This document shows, piece by piece, positions 56,101-60,830 of a DNA stretch of 60,830 bases (positions are counted from its first letter, which is position 1; each line of letters opens with the position of its first letter). Where the stretch lies: contig NZ_QUWV01000036.1 in NCBI RefSeq assembly GCF_003403295.1, forward strand, positions 1 to 60,830, given 5' to 3'. Made by a program: the position numbers and the translations under genes. The notes beneath the pieces were generated by a model. It worked only from the letters and a program-made list of their open reading frames with translations, did no database searches and was not told the origin of the DNA. The DNA comes from Komagataeibacter melaceti (GTDB lineage: Bacteria > Pseudomonadota > Alphaproteobacteria > Acetobacterales > Acetobacteraceae).

Positions 56101-56423
56101 ACGTCACGGGCAGCACCGTTGATGTCCCGGTCGAGCGAAAACTGCAGCGTGATCCGCGCCTGGTTGGCGGAGGACTGGGATGTCATTTCCGTCAGCCCCG
56201 CGATGGCGCCCAGATGGCGCTCCAGCGGGGCGGCGACCGAGCTTGCAATTTCCTCGGGCGAGCCACCGGCCTGCCGCGCCTGCACCTGTATGACCGGAAA
56301 GTCCACATTGGGCAGGTCGGCCACCGGCAGCGTGACAAACCCGATCACGCCCCCCAGCAGCAGCGCCACGGTCAGCAGGATCGTGGCGACCGGCCTGCGT
56401 ACGAACAGGGCGAGGGGATTCAT
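53127..56423 (-). CDS. mdtC: RND efflux permease, MdtC/MuxC-like (system 2)
   Basis: A 1098-residue RND permease. The N-terminus ([20 protein letters not shown], then [20 protein letters not shown]) is of the MdtC/MuxC type, and helix 4 carries [14 protein letters not shown] with the Asp pair of the proton relay. MdtB and MdtC work as a mixed trimer in E. coli, exporting bile salts, novobiocin and others. A Ser/Thr/Gly-rich insertion near residues 800-830 is longer than usual. It overlaps the preceding permease gene by 4 bases. Confidence 0.9.
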   Translation of the reverse strand: MNPLALFVRRPVATILLTVALLLGGVIGFVTLPVADLPNVDFPVIQVQARQAGGSPEEIASSVAAPLERHLGAIAGLTEMTSQSSANQARITLQFSLDRDINGAARDVEAALQAAHADLPTSLRQNPSYFKANPNGAPVMILALTSRTRTAPQLYDLASNVLQQHLSQIQGVGQVEIGGSSLPAVRVEMNPLALYKFGIGFEDIRAALASANAHTPKGFIDQGDSRFVLATNDQVHNAQAYRDLIVAYHDSRPVRLADVAYVRDSVEDVRNAGYVDGRPAVLAIIFAQAGANIISTNDQIRAKLPTLRAALPADVDLGDLMDRSTTIRAALADTQFTLVLSVALVVLVVLVFLRSPRITIIPAIVVPTSIITTFGVMKLMGYSLDNLSLMALTISTGFVVDDAIVVVENISRHMEAGMDRLQATLLGAQEVAFTVMSITVSLIAVFLPILLLSGVAGRLFHEFAMTMSITIVISMVLSLSLTPMMTAHLLRRHEPAPPKGVMGWVGHALEHALLSAQQGYARSLEWAITHRRLTILSLPLTIAIMVGLFIKMPKGLFPESDTGMLMGHLQGDQSISFQAMQGKIATVQQAIMADRDVSRVMGFMGGRGTSNQANLFVVLKDKSLRDDPPALTIARISHRLRKMVGAQFYASAPGQLRIGGRQSNAAYQYSLQSDSSQDLYKWTPQLVTALQKHRELSDISSDVLQGGSALDVMVDRDTSSRLNITPQLISNTLFDAYGQRAASVIYNPLNQYRVVMEVEPRFWQDPNTLKQVWVSVAGGSAGGGTQSNTIRVRTDTGTVASQLSAQSFRNQVANTLAGGNSTSTGSAVSTNSEQMVPLTLVSVLKPVLTALSVNHAGQSVATTISFNLANGVSLSQAVQIINEEAVRLHMPANIQGSFAGNAAQFQKSVNNEPLLILAALAAVYMTLGILYESYVHPLTILSTLPSAGVGALLALQVFGEEFSLIAMIGVILLIGIVKKNAIMLVDFALTAERDEGHTPLDAIRAACLLRFRPIMMTTFAAALGAMPLIFGHGYGSELRRPLGIAIVGGLLVSQALTLYTTPVVYLYLDRLAIVCRTRFNRLYGRLSRRHRLSPQQDS

Positions 56424-59400
56424 GCGGAGGCCTGCGGGCCGGGCAGGCCGTCTTCGGGGCGGTCATGGTCCGTGCCGCCAAACCTTGCGCGCAGTTTCTG
56501 GCTGATCCCGTCCATCAGCAGGTAGATGACCGGCGTGGTGAACAGTGTCAGCAACTGGCTGACCAGCAGTCCCCCCACGATGGCGATGCCCAGCGGGCGG
56601 CGCAGTTCCGACCCGGTGCCCGTGCCAAGCACCATGGGCACCGCCGCCAGCATCGCGGCCAGCGTGGTCATGAGGATGGGGCGGAAACGCAGCAGGGCGG
56701 CATGGCGGATGGAAGCTATGGGCGACATCCCTTCCACCCGCTCGGCCTCCAGCGCGAAGTCGATCATCATGATGGCGTTTTTCTTGACAATGCCGATCAG
56801 CAGCACCAGCCCGATGATGCCCATGACATCCAGCCCCGCCCCGGTCACCCACAGCGCCAGCAACGCGCCAATCCCGGCGGAGGGCAGGGTGGACAGGATG
56901 GTGATGGGGTGGACGAAACTCTCATACAGGATGCCCAGCACGATATAGACCGCAACCAGCGCCGCCAGCACCAGCCATGCCTCGTTGGACAGTGAGCTGC
57001 GGAAGGCCGCCGCCGTGCCCTGGAACGCGGTCTGGAAACTGCCGGGCAGGTGGATGTCCGCCGCCGCCTGTTCGATCTCGTTGGTCGCATCGCCCAGCGC
57101 GTAGCCCGGCCTGACGTTGAACGAGACCGTGGTGGCGGGGAACTGCCCCACATGCGTAATCAGCAGCGGCGCGGTGCCGCGCGTGACGGTGGTGACGGCA
57201 GCCATCGGCACCAGCCCCGATGTGGGCGAGCGCGTCGGGCCGGAGGTGCTTTCCCCCGCATTGCCGCTGATGCCGGGCAGGTAGATCTGGTTGAGCGAGC
57301 CCATGTCGCGCTGGAAGGCGGGATCGGCCTCCAGAATCACGCGGTACTGGTTGGACTGCGTGAAGATGGTCGAGATCTGGCGCTGGCCGAAGCTGTCATA
57401 CAGCACGTTGTCGATGGTCTGCGGCGTGATGGAATAGCGTGCGCCCGTCGTGCGGTCGAGATCGAGATGCGCCACAAGCCCCGCCGCCTGCAGGTCGGAC
57501 GTGACATCCGACAGCGCCGGTTCCTGCTGCAGGCGCGCGATGAATTTCGGCACCCACGTAATGAACTGGTTGTAGTCCGGGTTTTCCAGCAGGAACTGGT
57601 ACTGGGTGGCCGCGACCGATGTATCGAGCGAGAGATCCTGCACCGGCTGCACATACAGTTCCGCTCCGGCAATATCGGCCGTTTCCGCGCGCAGGCGGTC
57701 CGCGACCTGCCGCGCCGTGGCGGTGCGCGTGCCCAGCGGTTTGAGGTTGATGAGGAAGCGCCCCTGGTTGAGGGTGACGTTCTGCCCGTCCACCCCCACG
57801 AAGGAGGACAGGCTGCTCACATCCGGGTCCTGCAGGATACGGTCGGCCAGTTCCTGCTGGTGGCGCTTCATGGCGGTAAAGGATGTGGACTGCGCCGCAA
57901 CCGAGATGCCCTGGATCACCCCCGTATCCTGCACGGGGAAGAACCCCTTGGGAATGACCACGGCCACCACGCCGGTCAGAACCAGTGTGGTGGCGAAGAC
58001 CGCCAGTGTCAGCCGCTGGTGGCGCAGCACCACGTCCAGCGCGCGGCCGTACGCCGCGATGGTGGCCTGGGTCCACCGCTCCACCGCGCGCGACCATGCG
58101 GGCTCGGACTGGCCATCGCTGCGTTCATGCAGCAGGCGGGCGCACATCATGGGCACCAGCGTAAGCGACACCACGGCGGACAGGATGATCGTGACCGCCA
58201 GCGTCATGGCGAATTCATGGAACAGGCGCCCCACCACATCGCCCATGAACAGCAGCGGGATCAGCACCGCGATGAGCGAGACGGTAAGCGAGATGATGGT
58301 GAACCCGATCTCGCCCGCGCCCTTGAGCGCGGCCTCCATGCGGCTGTCACCCATCTCGATGTAGCGGGCGATGTTCTCGATCATGACGATGGCGTCATCC
58401 ACCACGAAGCCGGTGGCGATGGTCAGTGACATGAGGGAAAGGTTGTCGAGCGAGAAGTCCAGCAGGTACATGACCGCCAGCGTACCCACCAGCGAAAGCG
58501 GCACCGACAGGCTGGGGATGAGTGTTGCCGGCACATTGCGCAGGAACACGAAAATCACCCCCACCACGAGTACCAGGGCCAGGCCGAGTTCAAACTCCAC
58601 ATCCTCGACCGAGGCGCGGATGGTCGTGGTCCGGTCCGTCAGCGGCGTGATGGTGATGCCCGGCGGCAGCGCCTGCTGCAGGCGGGGCAGGGCGTATTTG
58701 ATGTTGTCCACCACCGCGATGACATTGGCGCCGGGCTGGCGCTGCACGTTCATGACCAGCGCGGGCGTGCGGTTGGCCCATGCGGCCAGTTCGGTATTCT
58801 CCGGCCCCTCCACCACGCTCGCGACATCGCGGATGCGCACCGGCCCGTTGCTCTGGTAGGCGATGACCTGGTTGAGCAGCTGTTCCGGCCCGGTGATCTG
58901 CCCGTCAATGCGCAGCGTGGTCGCACGCTTCGGCCCGTCGAACGTGCCGGTGGGGGAATTGACGTTCACGTTGCCGATTGTCGTGCGCAGCGTGTCGAGG
59001 TCGATGCCGAAGGATGTCAGCTTGGGAATGTTGACCCGCACCCGCAGCGCCTTGCGGTTGCCGCCCGACAGCGTAACCAGACCCACGCCCGAGATCTGGC
59101 TGATCTTTTCGGCCAGGCGCGTGTCAACGTAGTCCTCCACCTCCGTCAGCGGCATAGTGGCTGACGAAATGCCCAGCGTCATGACCGGGGTATCGGCGGG
59201 GTTGACCTTGGCATAGACCGGCGGGGCGGGCAGGTCGGTCGGCAGCAGGGAATTGGCCTGGTTAATCGCCGCCTGCACTTCCTGCTCGGCAATGTCCATG
59301 GTCATGTCCAGCCCGAAGCGCAGGGTGATGACCGATGCCCCGCCCGAGGAGCGCGAGGTCATCTGCTCCAGCCCCGACATTTCACCAAGCTGGGTTTCCA

Positions 59401-59599
59401 GCGGTGCGGTGACGGAGGTGGCCATCACGTCCGGGCTGGCGCCGGGGTAGAAGGTCTGCACCGTTATGGTGGGGTATTCCACCTGCGGCAGCGCGGAGAC
59501 CGGCAGGAAGTGGTAGCCCAGCAGCCCCGCCAGCAGGATGGCCAGCATGAGCAGGGTGGTGGCGACCGGGCGGTGAATGAACAGGCGGGACGGGTTCAA
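56420..59599 (-). CDS. mdtB: RND efflux permease, MdtB/MuxB-like (system 2)
   Basis: A 1059-residue RND permease with [20 protein letters not shown] at the start and [14 protein letters not shown] in helix 4. It is paired with the following permease as in mdtBC/muxBC. The start is TTG 59599 (MNPSRLF), supported by the conserved N-terminus and GGAG nine bases upstream; no ATG is available. It lies 64 bases after the adaptor gene. Confidence 0.9.
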   Translation of the reverse strand: MNPSRLFIHRPVATTLLMLAILLAGLLGYHFLPVSALPQVEYPTITVQTFYPGASPDVMATSVTAPLETQLGEMSGLEQMTSRSSGGASVITLRFGLDMTMDIAEQEVQAAINQANSLLPTDLPAPPVYAKVNPADTPVMTLGISSATMPLTEVEDYVDTRLAEKISQISGVGLVTLSGGNRKALRVRVNIPKLTSFGIDLDTLRTTIGNVNVNSPTGTFDGPKRATTLRIDGQITGPEQLLNQVIAYQSNGPVRIRDVASVVEGPENTELAAWANRTPALVMNVQRQPGANVIAVVDNIKYALPRLQQALPPGITITPLTDRTTTIRASVEDVEFELGLALVLVVGVIFVFLRNVPATLIPSLSVPLSLVGTLAVMYLLDFSLDNLSLMSLTIATGFVVDDAIVMIENIARYIEMGDSRMEAALKGAGEIGFTIISLTVSLIAVLIPLLFMGDVVGRLFHEFAMTLAVTIILSAVVSLTLVPMMCARLLHERSDGQSEPAWSRAVERWTQATIAAYGRALDVVLRHQRLTLAVFATTLVLTGVVAVVIPKGFFPVQDTGVIQGISVAAQSTSFTAMKRHQQELADRILQDPDVSSLSSFVGVDGQNVTLNQGRFLINLKPLGTRTATARQVADRLRAETADIAGAELYVQPVQDLSLDTSVAATQYQFLLENPDYNQFITWVPKFIARLQQEPALSDVTSDLQAAGLVAHLDLDRTTGARYSITPQTIDNVLYDSFGQRQISTIFTQSNQYRVILEADPAFQRDMGSLNQIYLPGISGNAGESTSGPTRSPTSGLVPMAAVTTVTRGTAPLLITHVGQFPATTVSFNVRPGYALGDATNEIEQAAADIHLPGSFQTAFQGTAAAFRSSLSNEAWLVLAALVAVYIVLGILYESFVHPITILSTLPSAGIGALLALWVTGAGLDVMGIIGLVLLIGIVKKNAIMMIDFALEAERVEGMSPIASIRHAALLRFRPILMTTLAAMLAAVPMVLGTGTGSELRRPLGIAIVGGLLVSQLLTLFTTPVIYLLMDGISQKLRARFGGTDHDRPEDGLPGPQASA

Positions 59600-59663
59600 G
59601 CGGCAATCTCCGGCGGCGGGCGGGGCGTGTTGTCAGGCTGGGGGGCGGGCGTGATGCGCACGT

Positions 59664-60830
59664 CTAGCCCTTGTGCCCCTGTGTGGCGGCGGCGCCGTCG
59701 CCCACCTGCGGAATACTGACCTTCACCCCGTCGCGCAGGTGGTCCACGCCGTCGGTCACGACACGTTCACCTTCCTTCACGCCATCGTTCAGCACGGTCA
59801 TTGTGTCATTGGCGTGGCCGACCTTGACGTTACGCACCTCCACCGTGTTGTCCGCCTTCACGACATAGACGAACTGGCCATTCGGCCCGGTCTGGAGCGC
59901 ATTGGTGGGCACCAGCAGGGCATTGTGGTCGGTGCTGACCAGCAGCCGCGCATTGACGAACTGGTTGGGGAAAAGTTCTTCCTGCGTGTTGGGAAAGATG
60001 GCGCGCATGCGCACCGTGCCGGTGGCGGTGTCGATCTGGCTGTCCAGCACGCTGACCTGGCCCGTGGCGATGCGGGTCAGGTTGGCGCTGTCCCATGCCT
60101 CCACCGGCAGGGGCGTGCCTTCATGCAGGCGCTGGGCCACGGGGCCAATGTCGTTTTCGGGCAGGGTGAAGATGACCGAGATCGGCTGCATCTGCGTCAG
60201 GATCACCAGACCGTTGGTCTGGCCCGCCGTGATGTAGTTGCCCATGTCCACCTGACGGATGCCCACGCGGCCATCCACCGGGGCGAGGATGTGGCAGTAG
60301 GTGATCTGGAGCTTCTCGTTATCCACCAGCGCCTGGTCGGCCTTGACCGTGCCTTCGAGCTGCTCGACCTTGTACTGCTGGTCCTTCGCCGTCATGGCGG
60401 CCACGCTGTTCTGGCGGATCAGGCGCTGGTAGCGGGCGTTATCCACGCGGGCGGCGGCAAGCTGGGCCTGGTCCTGCTCAAGCTGGCCCTGGTACTGCGC
60501 CAGCAGCACCTCATAGGGGCGGGTGTCGATCAGCGCCAGCAGGTCGCCCTTGTGCACGTGCTGTCCCTCGGTGAACAGCACCTGCATGAGATAGCCGTCA
60601 ATGCGCGACTGCACCGTCACGTTGGTGATGGGAACGACCGTGCCCAGCTCCGTCAGGATCACGGGCATGTCGCCCCGGCCCACGGTTGCAACGGCTACGG
60701 GCTGGTCGCCGGTGCGGGCGTGCTTGCTGGTGTGGCTATGGGGGCGGAGGAAGGCAACCGCGAGGACAACCGCCAGCACGCCACCCACGATATAGGCCGC
60801 GCGCCGCCTGTGGGGCGCGCGGCCTATATC
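59664..60830 (-). CDS. mdtA: RND adaptor, MdtA/MuxA-like (N-terminus beyond the window)
   Basis: At least 374 residues of an AcrA/MdtA-type membrane fusion protein: a membrane helix (GGVLAVVLAVAFLR), a lipoyl half (GDMPVILTELGTVVPIT), an alpha-hairpin with a long coiled coil and the beta-barrel region. A GTG at 60788 could be a start, but the frame stays open to the window edge and gives a basic cytoplasmic stretch (PHRRRAAYIV) before the helix, so the true start is probably outside. The final 42 bases form a perfect inverted repeat; the outermost residues may therefore be unreliable. Confidence 0.88.
   Translation of the reverse strand, partial: DIGRAPHRRRAAYIVGGVLAVVLAVAFLRPHSHTSKHARTGDQPVAVATVGRGDMPVILTELGTVVPITNVTVQSRIDGYLMQVLFTEGQHVHKGDLLALIDTRPYEVLLAQYQGQLEQDQAQLAAARVDNARYQRLIRQNSVAAMTAKDQQYKVEQLEGTVKADQALVDNEKLQITYCHILAPVDGRVGIRQVDMGNYITAGQTNGLVILTQMQPISVIFTLPENDIGPVAQRLHEGTPLPVEAWDSANLTRIATGQVSVLDSQIDTATGTVRMRAIFPNTQEELFPNQFVNARLLVSTDHNALLVPTNALQTGPNGQFVYVVKADNTVEVRNVKVGHANDTMTVLNDGVKEGERVVTDGVDHLRDGVKVSIPQVGDGAAATQGHKG
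60789..60830. repeat. Perfect 17-base inverted repeat at the window end
   Basis: The arms 60789-60805 and 60814-60830 are exact reverse complements (each begins GATATAGGCC on its own strand) with the spacer GCCTGTGG. It ends on the last base given and lies within the adaptor reading frame. Confidence 0.9.

Overview
The window is GC-rich and densely coded. It looks like the chromosome of an alphaproteobacterium, most likely an acetic acid bacterium (Acetobacteraceae, Komagataeibacter/Gluconacetobacter-like). This placement is inferred from the flavour of the ribosomal, RNA polymerase and transporter proteins and from the GC bias; no database search was possible.

Layout. (1) 1-10,000: the tail of a Pro/Tyr-rich protein, a BCP-type peroxiredoxin, glnE (glutamine synthetase adenylyltransferase/deadenylase), a large YhdP/AsmA-like envelope protein, then dctA and kgtP (C4-dicarboxylate and 2-oxoglutarate uptake) on the minus strand. 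(2) 10,148-19,900: rmuC, an OmpR-type response regulator, its histidine kinase and a complete tripartite RND efflux pump (permease, adaptor, outer membrane factor), probably controlled by the adjacent two-component system. (3) 20,013-48,119: one plus-strand block carrying rplKAJL-rpoBC, rpsL-rpsG-tuf, the S10 operon, the spc operon with secY and adk, and rpsM-rpsK-rpoA-rplQ, closed by a strong intrinsic terminator. Two textbook neighbours are missing: secE-nusG before rplK and fusA between rpsG and tuf. (4) 48,289-50,905: an ABC importer (binding protein, permease, ATPase) of unknown substrate. (5) 51,014-51,498: two small membrane stress-type proteins (CsbD/DUF883-like and DUF1328) ending at a perfect terminator. 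(6) 51,553-60,830, minus strand: a second RND system with two permeases, arranged like mdtABC or muxABC-opmB. Its adaptor gene runs off the right edge.

How the parts work together. The centre makes the transcription and translation machinery. Three ribosomal operon promoters (rplK, rpsL, rpsM) share the same layout: a TTGACA/T -35 box, a short -10 box and a CGCGCC discriminator. Most of the larger gaps inside the block hold hairpins that look like attenuators or ribosomal-protein leaders. The flanks are envelope and transport functions: two drug or solvent efflux systems, organic acid uptake, and a lipid/outer-membrane transport-type protein.

I found no mobile element, CRISPR array, phage gene, tRNA or rRNA. 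I do not see a convincing wholly new system. The observations most worth following are the shared ribosomal promoter design, the efflux operon that ends inside the rplK promoter, a 32-codon ORF coupled to the first RND permease, the rearranged str and rplK neighbourhoods, and a perfect inverted repeat at the very right end that may be a contig-end artefact.
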